Shown here: positions 36,885-46,507 of the stretch, in pieces
Layout of the letters: each line of letters begins with the position of its first letter
How positions within the stretch are numbered: position 1 is the first letter of the stretch
Source of the DNA: Tenrec ecaudatus
Lineage: Eukaryota; Chordata; Mammalia; Afrosoricida; Tenrecidae
Direction of reading: 5' to 3'
DNA: 64,000 bases
NCBI RefSeq assembly: GCF_050624435.1
Contig: NC_134536.1
Span: 128,162,758 to 128,226,757, forward strand
Program-made: the position numbers and the translations under genes
Notes under the pieces: generated by a model
Seen by the model: only the letters and a program-made list of their open reading frames with translations
What the model was told of the DNA's origin: nothing
Databases searched by the model: none

Positions 36885-36928
36885 CTGGTTCCTGAACCCC
36901 TGAGGGAGGCTCTCCCTGCCATCCCGGC

Positions 36929-36950
36929 TCACCGCCTCGGCTTGTCACAT
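36929..36950 (-). CDS. VEGFA: VEGFA exon 8a: CDKPRR tail and stop
   Basis: After acceptor CTCAG, the split arginine codon and CDKPRR are followed by TGA (36931-36929). The C-terminal arginine is the CendR end that enters the neuropilin b1 pocket in the family. It is identical to human, so the pro-angiogenic tail is conserved. Confidence 0.98.
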
Positions 36951-38785
36951 CTGAGGGAGACAGAGGCTGCGGGTTAGAGCCGAGAGGAGGCCTGGCAGGC
37001 AGGCAGCACCCTCCTCCCTCTCCTGCCAGGTCTCTGGCCTGTGCTGCAGAGCCACAGGGAGCCCTGAGCCTGAGGAGTCTGGGGCAGGAGTCAGGGCTTC
37101 CATGACACTGGGAAGCCACCGCACCTGCCTGCTACAGCTTACAGTCTAGTCGAGACGAGACAAGAACGTGGGACGTTTCACAGAGCAACAAACAGCAAGG
37201 ACCAAAGAGCAGCCCCTCCTGAACATCCTAGAGTCTGGGGGGTGCGGGTGGGGGGCTGTCCCCCATTGGACACAGCAGAGGGAGGTGGAGGGAGTCCATG
37301 CCCCAGAAAGCTGAGGGTCATGTCCCCTGTTCTGAGCCCTCCCCCTGCCTCCCTTCTCTTGAGTTAATGGCAAAAGCAGGCCAGGCGGGTGCCCTGCGCG
37401 TTCCTTTCTCAGATGTTGATTTTAGGGTGGGGGGGAAAACAGGGTGCTGGTGACAGCTTGACTTTCTCACAGCACCGCTGCCCCCAGGCTGGCCGCCGGA
37501 ACCCTCTCTACTCCCCATGGTGAAGAGGCAGCAGAGACACTCCCTTTGGAAAGTCTGGGAATGGGACCCTGAGTTGGGCGGGGGACGGGAGGCAGGGAGT
37601 TTGAAATTCCTAGATAGAGTCCGACTGAGGACTTGGGGAGCACTTTGGCAGTTAGGGTGACCAGCTAGCTCCGGGGTCACTTCAATCATTCCCCCATCCT
37701 GTACAGCCTCTTGCAGAATAGTCGGCAGGCAAATGCCTCTTGCCCAGCCCTGGAGGCGTGCAGAGTCCCCCCAGCTCTCAGTATGAACAAACACTGCCAG
37801 CCTTCCCTTAGCACCAAGACTCACCGACAACCTGGGCTGGGTCCCCGGAGCACCACAAGCCCCAAGACTGCTGGCTGGGGGTGAGGAGGGCATTGCACCC
37901 CCAGGGCTTTGGGAATGGAGTGTCTGGACAATCTGCAAGGAGCCTGGCCCCACCTGGAGGTGGAGGGTGTCCCCTAAAAGCCCCTCTTCCTGGGGAAAAG
38001 CTCACCCTGGCCCAGAAGACAGACCAGTCCAGGCATCAAAAGACAGTTGGCCACCTAGCAAGCCCTCTGCTCCCAATCTCACCCCCTTCAGCTGGGCCAG
38101 CTGCGTTCAACACCTCCTCGGCCCCACCTCGGACAAGGGACAGTCACAAAGGGGACAACACCGGGTCTGGTTTTAAGGAGCTGATGCACGAACGTTAGCA
38201 CAGTGGTCCTGGCCCCCTGCCCCAGCCACCCTGGGAGAGACGTGGGGCCATCTATCACCACAACTGGCCGAGGACTAGAAGTAGCCAGTGTCCATTCATC
38301 ACAGGATGCTACATCTTCGGCGGCATCAGAAGACCTCCCTCCCCTTAACCCGAGAGACCGAGCCCATGCCTCTCAGGCTCCTCGGCCAGGGCCCTCCGTG
38401 AACTGTAACGTCCCACACACCCAGCCGGGCTCCCAGGATGAGTAGTGGTCAGAAACAGGACCTCAGGACCAACAGCCACCACGCCTTGCAGGACCACAGG
38501 ACACAACACACAGCGGGCATCCACGCCACTACATGAAGCCACACCAGCCTACCCACTCGGGCAACCAGGGCCACCTCTGGAGGGGCACCACCAGGCTGGA
38601 CCACCATCCAGGGCCCACCACAGGGGCCTTGCAAGCAAGAGATGGTCATGATGACCAGGCAGGCAGGCAGAAGCCAAGCAAGCGGCCAGCCCCTTTCGGG
38701 CACGCATGCGGTCTCCCTCCTCCTCTCCCCGTTCTCTGCACGAGGCTCCTCCTCTGACTTGCTCGCTCATCCTCCAGGAACCAAC
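36951..38785 (-). other. VEGFA intron 7 (1835 nt)
   Basis: The donor is GTTGGT and the acceptor is TCCCTCAG. The sequence is unique and GC-rich, with no repeat or further exon recognised. Confidence 0.88.
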
Positions 38786-38917
38786 CTGCAAGTACGTTCG
38801 TTTAACTCAAGCTGCCTCGCCTTGCAGCGCGAGTCTGTGTTTTTGCAGGAACATTTACACGTCTGCGGATCTTGTACAAACAAATGCCTTCTCCGCTCTG
38901 AGCAAGGCCCACAGGGA
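38786..38917 (-). CDS. VEGFA: VEGFA exon 7: heparin and neuropilin-1 binding domain
   Basis: 132 nt, as in human, encoding [20 protein letters not shown], then the cysteine-rich [11 protein letters not shown] and [10 protein letters not shown]. All cysteines of the heparin-binding domain are present. The only change from human that I see is lysine to arginine in SERRRHLF. The domain gives VEGF165-type isoforms their heparan sulfate and neuropilin affinity. The donor is GTTGGT and the acceptor GCAG. Confidence 0.98.
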
Positions 38918-40122
38918 CTGCAAAAAGGCAAAAGGAAAGACGTCTAAGCTACAGCGTCAGCAGAGAGAGAGGGGAAAAAAACAAACACCACCATGCAACA
39001 CCCCCTGACATGTCTGAGGACGCGCCCCACCCCGCCCCACCCGGCTCTATGGCCCTCGCGCCCTTCTGCGCCCCAGAAGGATGTGAACCCTGCAGTGGAA
39101 GACAGAGCGCGCGCGGCGACAGAGGCAGCACTGGCTAGGAGACCTGCCCGCAGGAAGAGATGGGCACACATGGGCAGTACGCAGGCTTCTGGAAGGCTGC
39201 CAGAAGGGCCAGTCCTGGGCTTCATGAGCACCGGTGGTGGGGGCGCCTCTGGCCACAGGGCCCCAACTGCTGCCACCCCGGAAAAGCACCCATGACTCTT
39301 CACGAATGGGAGACAGCGCGTGGGGGACCAGAGCTTGCCAAAGACCACCTCCTCATTGTGTAGGGGTTATGCTCAGGCCCCCTTACAAGAGGTGAGCAGG
39401 ATGGAAGGCAAGGCCCTGAGGCAGTGTCTGCAGGCCAGGCTGCCGACCCAGGGCCCAGAGCAGGACCCACCACAGCCACCAGCCCAAAGAAAAGCAGCCC
39501 CACGGAAGCTGGCTGCAGTGCCGTGGGTTAAGTTGGTATGGGATGGGTAGCTCTCCTCCAGATGCCCCAAGTCCAGGAGAAGCTGAGGTGCTGCCCCCAA
39601 AGGAGGACTTGCTGCCGTGGAGGGGGGCTGGGGGGCTTGGCCCTGCCAGCCTCCTCCTCCAGCCGGCAACATGCTCGTTCGTACCCCTTCCTCATGCCAC
39701 ACTTCCCTACCCACCCGCCTCAGCTTCCAGACAAGTGCAGAAGTCTAGAGCAGTGGAAACCAGTTGGCCAAGTGGGCACCCGTGCCCAGAATCCATGCCA
39801 ACATGGGCCCGCCACCAGCGCCCAGTGGGTAAGAGAAAGTCAGTGCCCAGCCAAGCCAGAGTTCCCTCCCCGAATCTTCCAGGCCCACTCTGCCCAACCT
39901 CAGCCCCACTGTGGACCAGCCACGCCACAGCATCCACCCAGTGGTGCTAATTAGTGAAGTGAGAGAGAGAGAGAGAGAGACTGGGACCGGGGTTGGGGTG
40001 GAGAGGGGGTTGGAGGGCAGACGGCAGGGCAGCAAGGTTAGAGGATGCTATATGCAGGAGCTTGATTGAGGGCCCAGGAGGTGCCAAGGAATTAGTTAAG
40101 GCAGCGGCGGGCACCGACGTAC
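38918..40122 (-). other. VEGFA intron 6 (1205 nt)
   Basis: The donor is GTACGT and the acceptor is TTTTTGCAG. It contains a GA-repeat at about 39958-39979 and otherwise unique GC-rich sequence. The first 31 nt are the vestigial 6b frame. Confidence 0.88.
40092..40122 (-). CDS. VEGFA: Exon 6b (VEGF206) frame, ends early at TAA
   Basis: If the 6a donor is bypassed, the frame continues as YVGARRCLN and then TAA at 40094-40092. In human the 6b segment (YVGARCCLMPWS and onward) reads through into exon 7. Here a stop follows nine codons after the split leucine codon, so a VEGF206-type protein cannot be made from this sequence. A retained form would end after the basic segment. Confidence 0.75.
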
Positions 40123-40194
40123 AGGCTCCAGGACTTATACCGGGATTTCTTGCGCTTTCGTTTTTGCCCCTTGCCCTTTCCTCGAACTGATTTT
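40123..40194 (-). CDS. VEGFA: VEGFA exon 6a: heparin-binding basic segment
   Basis: 72 nt, used in VEGF189-type isoforms. It encodes KSVRGKGKGQKRKRKKSR and then YKSWS with a split final codon. The dense lysine/arginine run binds heparan sulfate and holds the factor at the cell surface and matrix. Joined to exon 7 the split codon becomes CTT (Leu) where human has Val. The donor is GTACGT, the same as the human 6a donor. Skipping this exon gives the VEGF165-type form. Confidence 0.97.
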
Positions 40195-41134
40195 CTGGAA
40201 AATAAAAACAGAGACAGACAGAAAGACAGCGAGGGGAAGTGGGGAGGAAGAGAAGTGGTGGGTGGGGAGGACAAGGGTGGGGGTAAAAAAGCAACCAAGT
40301 CTGCATGGGGGGCTCCCAGGAGCAGTGCTACAGAAGGGGTGGCTCACACAGCCAGACTTGGCATCTCCTCCTCAGTCCGGCCGGGCCTGGGTAGAGGGCA
40401 CCGGACCAGAGGGCCTCCCTGCTTGTGGTGGCAGCTGGTCCCAGGCAGAGCAAAGTCCCAAGGGCAGGCTTCTTCCCAGCACCCAGGGGGCCGTGGGAGG
40501 TGGAGGCCCCAAGTATAGGGCAGTCAGAGACCTGACTTGACATGGTGGGGGTGGGACCGTGCCTGGATGGCTCCATTTCCACATACAATCGCAAGGAGAC
40601 CCCTCCAGGGGCCCTGCCTCAGGGGATCACAGCTTAGGGGACCAGCTACACTGGCAGCTGCTGGCACAAGACCAAGGGCGGCACATAAAAGGTGCCAGCC
40701 GGCCCAGTCATAACCGAGGCTGGGGAGGTGGGGCTGGGTGTCGTCAACACTGCAGCCAGAGCCCCAGGGTGGGGTGGGAGCCGGACACGCAGGCACACAC
40801 AGGGAGGAGGGGCCAGGATGTCACCTGGCAGCGAGTCTTCTCCTCAGCCTGTCAAAGCCTGCTACACCATCTCTCCAGACTCTCTTCCGAGCCCTGGTGA
40901 GCCTCCTGCTCTACCCATGGGCAAAGCAGGCATCTGGGGGACAGGCAAGGGGACAGGCTGTATCCTGTCCCCCTTAAGGGAGCCAGCGTTCTCCAGATGT
41001 GCTGGTCCAAGAGAAGACACCTCCAAAGGCTTGCCAACATGGGGAGGGGCGAGGTGGGCAGGCAGGAAGGGACCCAGGAGAGGGATGTGTCTAGCTCCCT
41101 AGCAGGAAAAAGCACTGGAAGGGTGGGGGTCTAG

Positions 41135-41168
<34 letters not shown>

Positions 41169-41997
41169 ACACACACACACACTCACTCACTCAGTCTTAC
41201 TCTCTTTCTCTCTCTCTCTGAGCCAAATCATTGTTCTGATAGGTAGCTACAGTGATCCTGGAAGTAGAAGACTCGGGGAAGAGGTATTGGGCTGAAGCCT
41301 CCGGGGACCTGGGTGCGCCCAGAGTGCTGGGGCCAGACAGGGTGAAGGGAAGGGCAGGGAAGAGGGAAGGTACAGGTGCTCTCTCTCGGTCTCTTTTCAC
41401 TGCAAGCTCATCCTTGATGGCAGCTGTTTACCTGTCTCAAAGGCTTACTGCCCCCAACCCCTGCCCCAGTCCCTGGCCCCTCTCAACCTGACCCTCAGCT
41501 GCTGCGCATTAGAAATGTGTCTCAGAAAGATGATCTCCACAGCCCGGAGGGCCATGGGTCTCCCTCGGGCCCACTACTTCTGCAGGCAGGCAGGCAGGCA
41601 GGCCGGCCGGCACAGAGACACGTCCCAGCCCAGCCGGCTCACTGCACCCCAACGAAAGCCACCCGAAGAGCCCTCTCCTCGGACACACAGAGCTGGCCTC
41701 TCTGCCACCACGCTCCATCCCCTCCTACTCCTCAACACACCAAGACAGCAAGCTCTGGCCAAGAATGGCATTGAAGCCTTTCGGGCATCTCCTCTGCCCC
41801 AGGCCGCCCCAGGCTGGGTGGTCTCACTCATCCTAGAAGCAAATTCCTGACGTCCAAGCCATCCCGCTGCTGACACCACAAGCCCCGAGCAGACCCGCTC
41901 CTTGGCCCAGGGAGGTCACCAGAACCCTGGACAGGCAGCTGAGAGTCCTAAACCAAAGCCAAGGATATGGAGGTGTGCTGGTGTCGCCACGACTTAC
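40195..41997 (-). other. VEGFA intron 5 (1803 nt)
   Basis: The donor is GTAAGT and the acceptor is TATTTTCCAG. It contains a (CA)n tract at about 41133-41182 followed by CTCACT and CT-rich sequence to 41220, plus a GGCA repeat near 41583-41610. No transposon is clearly recognised. Confidence 0.88.
41133..41220. repeat. (CA)n plus CT-rich microsatellite in VEGFA intron 5
   Basis: About 24 CA units with one CATA interruption, then CTCACTCACTC and a CT-rich run. Confidence 0.93.
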
Positions 41998-42027
41998 TTT
42001 TCTTGTTTCGCTCTTTCTTTCTTTGGT
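41998..42027 (-). CDS. VEGFA: VEGFA exon 5: protease-sensitive linker
   Basis: 30 nt between CTGCAG and GTAAGT, encoding PKKERAKQE and the first two bases of a lysine/asparagine codon. Human reads PKKDRARQE. The Arg-Ala bond used by plasmin to release the human receptor-binding fragment is kept. The D to E and R to K changes are conservative. Confidence 0.97.
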
Positions 42028-42459
42028 CTGCAGTGAGTTGTGGGGGGGGGGGGGGGGAACAAAACAGAGCGTGGAGTTAAGCTGGTGATCATGACGATAA
42101 ATGATCATTACCGCTGCTGGGGTCAGCTGGCCAGCAGGGGACCCCACGACACAGCAGAGTAGAACTGCCTCTACACACACAGGTTTTCTTGGCTCTCATC
42201 TTTAGAGAAGCACCCGCCATGCCAGGCCTTTGCTCATAGAACCCTCCTCCCCCCGGGTGGGTTCAAACCACCAACTTTCCTGTGCATCCGGTAAGTGTGA
42301 ACTTCACGCACTATTTATGACCGTGACCCAGCAGTTTCAATCATCTCTTGCGTACAGTGATCCAATGAATCCCTCCCCCAATGCTGTGGGGTACCGTGTC
42401 CGACCCCAGCGAGGCGCAGGCCCCTGGAGGGCACGTCCAGAGGGCTCCCCGAGCCTCAC
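42028..42459 (-). other. VEGFA intron 4 (432 nt) with SINE and poly-C tract
   Basis: About 180 nt of this short intron (42120-42300) is an AfroSINE-type insertion. A 16-base C run (G on plus, 42042-42057) lies in the region just before the exon 5 acceptor CACTGCAG. The acceptor AG is intact. Confidence 0.88.
42120..42300 (-). repeat. AfroSINE-related copy in VEGFA intron 4
   Basis: ACAGCAGAGTAGAACTGCCT, GCCAGGCCTTTGCTCATAGA and GTGGGTTCAAACCACCAACTTT follow the second SINE subtype. It lies between exons 4 and 5. Confidence 0.75.
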
Positions 42460-42536
42460 CTGCATTCACATGTCCTGTGCTGGAGGAAGCTCATCTCTCC
42501 TATATGCTGGCCTTGGTGAGGTTTGATGCGCATGAT
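42460..42536 (-). CDS. VEGFA: VEGFA exon 4: end of cystine-knot domain
   Basis: 77 nt, as in human. It encodes [17 protein letters not shown], then LQHRTCEC and the first two bases of an arginine codon. The VEGFR2 contact basic residues R82, K84 and H86 (human numbering) and the last knot cysteines are kept. The human NK before CEC is RT here; mouse is also variable (SR). The donor is GTGAGG. Confidence 0.98.
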
Positions 42537-43269
42537 CTGGGGGAAGGTAACAGATCACAGAGGTTAGTGACCCAGCCAGCCATACCCAGATGGGACACCC
42601 CTGAAGCTCCTGCCACTCAATGCCCAGGAGGGTGGTCTACAGAGCAGGGGTGAGTGGAGGAAGTAGGGTGGGACCAGAAGCTCTAGCTGAGAAGAGCCTC
42701 AGGTCCCACACCAGCTCCCCCAGCCCTGCTGATCTTGGGGAGCCCTGCTCCTCCTGAGAGCTGAAATGACTTCAAGGGTTGGCCAGGCTGGGATTCGAGT
42801 CCTGGTATTCACCACTCACCATCCCCTCCCCTCCTTCCATCCCGAGAGGCTCCCCCTATTACATCCCCACCCCCTGCCTTCCCCAAGCAGCTCCCCAAGA
42901 GCCAGCCCCTCTCTGGTTATCTCCAAGGTCCCACCAGCATCATCAAGGCTGAGAAACCCCCAATTGCCAGGCAACACCAACAGCTGGCTCACCCAGCTTC
43001 CAAGAGAGGGAGACAGAAGCTCCTGTCATAGCTACTAGTCTCCTCCCCCCACCACCCTCCCACCCCAGCCCCCAAGCCTAGGGATGTAAGGCCAGGAGGG
43101 CTTGCTGGGAACCTGGACCATGCAAGCATTTTGTCCTCCCAGGCCTACCTACTCAGGGAGGGGGCTGGGCAAGAAGAGGCTGGCCCCTCCCTGCTCAGGA
43201 GCTTCTGGGACCGGCTGGTGCCAGTCTAGTGGCCACCCCGCCCCGCCACCGCTGCCTGAAGGTGCCCAC
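42537..43269 (-). other. VEGFA intron 3 (733 nt)
   Basis: The donor is GTGGGC and the acceptor is CCCCCAG. It is C-rich unique sequence on the plus strand (42780-42960), and nothing else is recognised. Confidence 0.88.
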
Positions 43270-43466
43270 CTGCATGGTGATGTTGAAGTTCTCAGTGGGC
43301 ACGCACTCCAGCCCCTCGTCATTGCAGCAGCCCCCGCAGCGCATCAGGGGCACGCAGGATGGCTTGAAGATGAATTCGATCTCGTCGGGGTACTCCTGGA
43401 AGATGTCCACCAGCGTCTCGATGGGATGGCAGTAGCTGCGCCGGTAGACGTCCAGGAACTTCACCA
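43270..43466 (-). CDS. VEGFA: VEGFA exon 3: cystine-knot receptor-binding domain
   Basis: 197 nt, the same length as human. The exon encodes the PDGF/VEGF cystine-knot core from [15 protein letters not shown] to NITMQ. All cysteines of the knot and interchain bonds are present, including [12 protein letters not shown]. The N-glycosylation sequon NIT is kept. Relative to human mature numbering the changes are M18L and Q22R in the first helix, Y45F (EIEFIFKP), and E73N/S74F just before the sequon. Several lie on or near the receptor-binding surface. The acceptor is CGCGCAG and the donor is GTGGGC. Confidence 0.98.
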
Positions 43467-43899
43467 CTGCGCGGAAGGGGGCAGCCCGTGAGCGGGACAG
43501 TCACCCGGGTGGTGGCACCCAGCTCGGTAAGGCTCCTCCTGTCCTGATGCAAACCCAAGAAGGGTGTCCCCTCCTCCCCTGCTGGGGTGGAAGCCCCTTC
43601 CTGAGAGTGTCGGGAAGCTGGCCTGTCCTGCGGGAATGGCCTGCCGTATCTGATGAGTCTGCCTTGCTGAACGCCGAGCCCATTTCCGGCTCGGCCCTCA
43701 TGCCACAGGACACCGCGTGTGGGCAAACCTGCTGAGGGCTGGGAGGCACTAAGAACGCTGCCACGTGCTATCTGTGACTTCCTTTAAAAGAGGAACCGCC
43801 GACTTGGCTAACCTTTCCCATTTCCCTGGAACCTGCCCTCCCCAAGGGCCCACCCCCCACCATTACTGAGCTAGCTAGGTGCTGTGAGCAGCCTTCCTC

Positions 43900-44036
43900 C
43901 CAAGCACATCCCCTCCCACTGTTAGGACCCCCACTTTACAAATGGGGGGGGGGGTGTTCAGAGACGCTGAGGAACCTGCCCCAAAGTCACACGGCTAGAA
44001 AGTGGTGGAGTTCAAATCAGCTGGTTCAGCACAGAG
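43900..44036 (-). repeat. MIR remnant in VEGFA intron 2
   Basis: CACTTTACAAATGGGG, GCCCCAAAGTCACACGGCTA and GAGTTCAAATCAGCTGGTTC form a reverse MIR core with an internal G-run. Confidence 0.72.
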
Positions 44037-44549
44037 GTTTCCCAGGCCTAGGTCATGCAAAATGCAGGGGGGCAGCGTCCACCTGCCAGTCTCCCTGGGG
44101 TGGCACGGGGGGGGGGGGACACATGGGCTCAGGAAGTGGTGAGCCTCAGTCCAGGGTCGGCAGGTGGGAGTCTGCAGGCCCACTGGGCCCAAGCAGCCAC
44201 TGGTAATGCCACCCAAAAGGCAAAGTGCCTCCCCACGGGAAAGCCGGCAGCGTTGCCCGTGCAGTCAAGGAGATTTTGAGAAGCTGATCGAGAGGGAGAC
44301 CAGGGCACCGAGAGCTTCCCGGGCAGCCGCAGAGCCTGGCGGGCACTGAAGCATGAAGGGGTAATTCTGGGCCACAGGGGCGGGTCCCCTGAGAAAAAGT
44401 AAACGCAGGACTCAGGAATGACTACTCCAAACTGTGGCCCAGCCACTCCTCCCGCGCCCACCCCCTCCCACGTACCCCACCGCCACCCAGCAGCCCTGGC
44501 CCGGAGTGCACTCCCCTAACACAGGAGGGAGGACAAGGCACCCAGAGGC

Positions 44550-44680
44550 CTGGGCTCTGGCCCTGCCATGGTGTGACCTTGGGCCTGTTCTTCCCCTGCC
44601 TGGGCCTCAGGGCCTGGATCGCCCCAGAAAGGGGGGTTCGTTGATCCCTAAAGGCTCTGAAATGGAGGTGGAAATGAGTT
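44550..44680 (+). repeat. MIR remnant in VEGFA intron 2
   Basis: GGTGTGACCTTGGGCCTGTTC and CCTGCCTGGGCCTCAGGGCC form a forward MIR core. Confidence 0.68.
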
Positions 44681-46452
44681 AGGAAGGGGTTATTATCTGC
44701 TCCTCAGCCCAGATCAGATAAAGTCTGAGCCTCTGCCCCGTGGCTCAGGGGCTGCTCACTGCCCTCTGCCTTCCACAAGGGAAGACGAGCCGGGGGCATG
44801 TCTTGCTCAAGATGCATCAGGGCGGGGATAAGGCGCTTCAAGAAAGCCATGGGTGTGAAAATAGAAAAGAGAACCGTGTGAGAATCCAAACCAGTCCCCC
44901 AGGCCTCGATGAGGCCTCGGCTTGCCCTTTCTGGACAATGGGCACAGGCTTTACCCCCAAAGGACGACGGTAAAGAGTCACTGTAAAGCATAAAGGAGGC
45001 TGGGCTCCAACTCTCTCGTCTTTGTAACCAAGTCTACATTGAAGGTAACTAATCAAGAATTCTTGAACTGGGACCTTCCTATAATCGGGGAACAGGGGTG
45101 GCCTGGGCTTTGGGGCCACAGAGCCCCAACCAAGAGGGGAAGACAAAAAGATCTGACCTAAACATTGGCAGTGGTAGCTGAGTATACAAAGACTCAGGTT
45201 GGGCTTTCTCCAAGGACGGGGGAGGGGGGAGGGGGGGTGGTAGGGGGATGGGAGTGGGGGCCACTCACAGGACCCTTTGCACCCCACCCCAGCCCCGCCT
45301 CCAAGGAAGCTGTCTTCTCCCACCCAGGCCCTACACACACATGTGCTCTAACAGGAGGCTCTGGTGGTTTTCCTTATTTATCATACAACCTTTCCTCCAG
45401 CAAACAAAGACCATTTGTCTTGCCTCTCCCAGACCACAGGGACCACTGGAAGCCAAGCAGGGTGGTAGCACGCTGTGGGGTGGAGGGTGGGGAGGGTCTG
45501 TCGTTGGCACAGGCCATCCAGTGGCTGGTCAAGGCCCAGGAAAAGCCTGGGGAGACGGGAGGGGGGCTAAGGAGGTAGCGACAGCGGAGGCAGAACAGAT
45601 TAGCCACAGCCAGGCTCAAAGGGAAGACACTTGCTCCCAGAGCCCTTCACCCCCACCCCCACCCCCAGGACCACACTGGCTTTAGCTCAGGGAACTTGGC
45701 CTGGAGGAAGACCCCAGGACCTTCCCTCTTCAGGGGGCAGAACTAGAGGAGTATCGGGCATCCCACCCCAGGCTGGAGCCGAGGCCACATTCAGTGTTGG
45801 GGAGAGCAAGGCAGCAGGGGAGTCCCCAGAGAAAAGGGAGGCGCCCCTGCTCCCAACCACAGGGGAACAAAAGACGGGCAGCATGGGGGGCTGGGTGGGG
45901 GCGGGGCACCTGGGCACCAGGGCTAGCCCTCTGCTGGCCCAGAAGGGAAGTGCAGGGCACCCGAGCGTCCTGGAAGCAGTAGTAAGGGACAGCAAGAGAG
46001 GGCTTTCACCACCTCGGGAATGTGTACTGGGGTGTAGGGGGCTGGTAGCCAGCAGTCCCGTTAGGCTGGGCTGAGCATCTCCAACTCTCTGGACAAAAAG
46101 GGTGCCAGCCTAACCCCCACCAGGCAGAACCCACTGGTGGGCATAGTTGGTAGAGGGTGTCTGAACATCCATGTGCCTCTGGGAGCAGAAAGGGGGCATT
46201 TCGCCCCCCCCCCCAGACATCGGGGGTCCTGGGACATGCTCTCTGAGCAGAGCTCCCGATCCAAATAAAGCTTGACTGGAATGAACACAGGCAAAAAGCA
46301 ACAAGTGCAATTTCTAACGGGTCCGACGAGAGCAACTGTGGGGTTCACCTCAGGGGCACAGCTCCTTTTCCAGATGCCCTCCTCACCACCACCACCCCAG
46401 AAGCGTGCCCCTTCCCCACCCCATCCTGCATCCAAAAGCCCAAGGGACTCAC

Positions 46453-46507
46453 CATCTTGGTTGCTGTGCAGCTCTCCGCCTTCTACGGTGGGCGCCGCCT
46501 GGGACCA
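46453..46507 (-). CDS. VEGFA: VEGFA exon 2: signal cleavage site and mature N-terminus
   Basis: 55 nt lie between acceptor TTTCTCAG and donor GTGAGT. The exon encodes WSQAAPTVEGGELHSNQD plus the first base of a valine codon. Human exon 2 is 52 nt (WSQAAPMAEGGGQNHHE), so there is one extra codon and only about half identity after AAP. The signal-cleavage region WSQA/A is intact. The mature N-terminus is flexible in crystal structures of the human protein, so drift here is plausible. The frame joins cleanly to VVKF in exon 3. Confidence 0.96.

Larger units (their letters stand above)
34960..36928 (-). other. VEGFA: VEGFA 3' untranslated region
   Basis: About 1.97 kb (human about 1.9 kb). Strongly conserved AU-rich blocks are recognisable on the minus strand: GTACTTATTTAATG near 35645, CAACTATTTATGAGATG near 35540, TTCTGATAAAAATAGA near 35255, and TTTTTCGAGATATTCCG near 35065. 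Long AT/TA stretches lie at 36470-36546 and 35270-35325, and T-rich runs at 36605-36655. AU-rich and CA-rich motifs here control stability and hypoxic translation in human. Confidence 0.92.
43467..46452 (-). other. VEGFA intron 2 (2986 nt)
   Basis: The donor is GTGAGT and the acceptor is CCGCGCAG. It holds two old MIR remnants (near 44560-44680 and 43900-44036), poly(G)/poly(C) runs near 43948, 44110 and 46206, and C-rich unique sequence. No other coding signal is seen. Confidence 0.9.
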
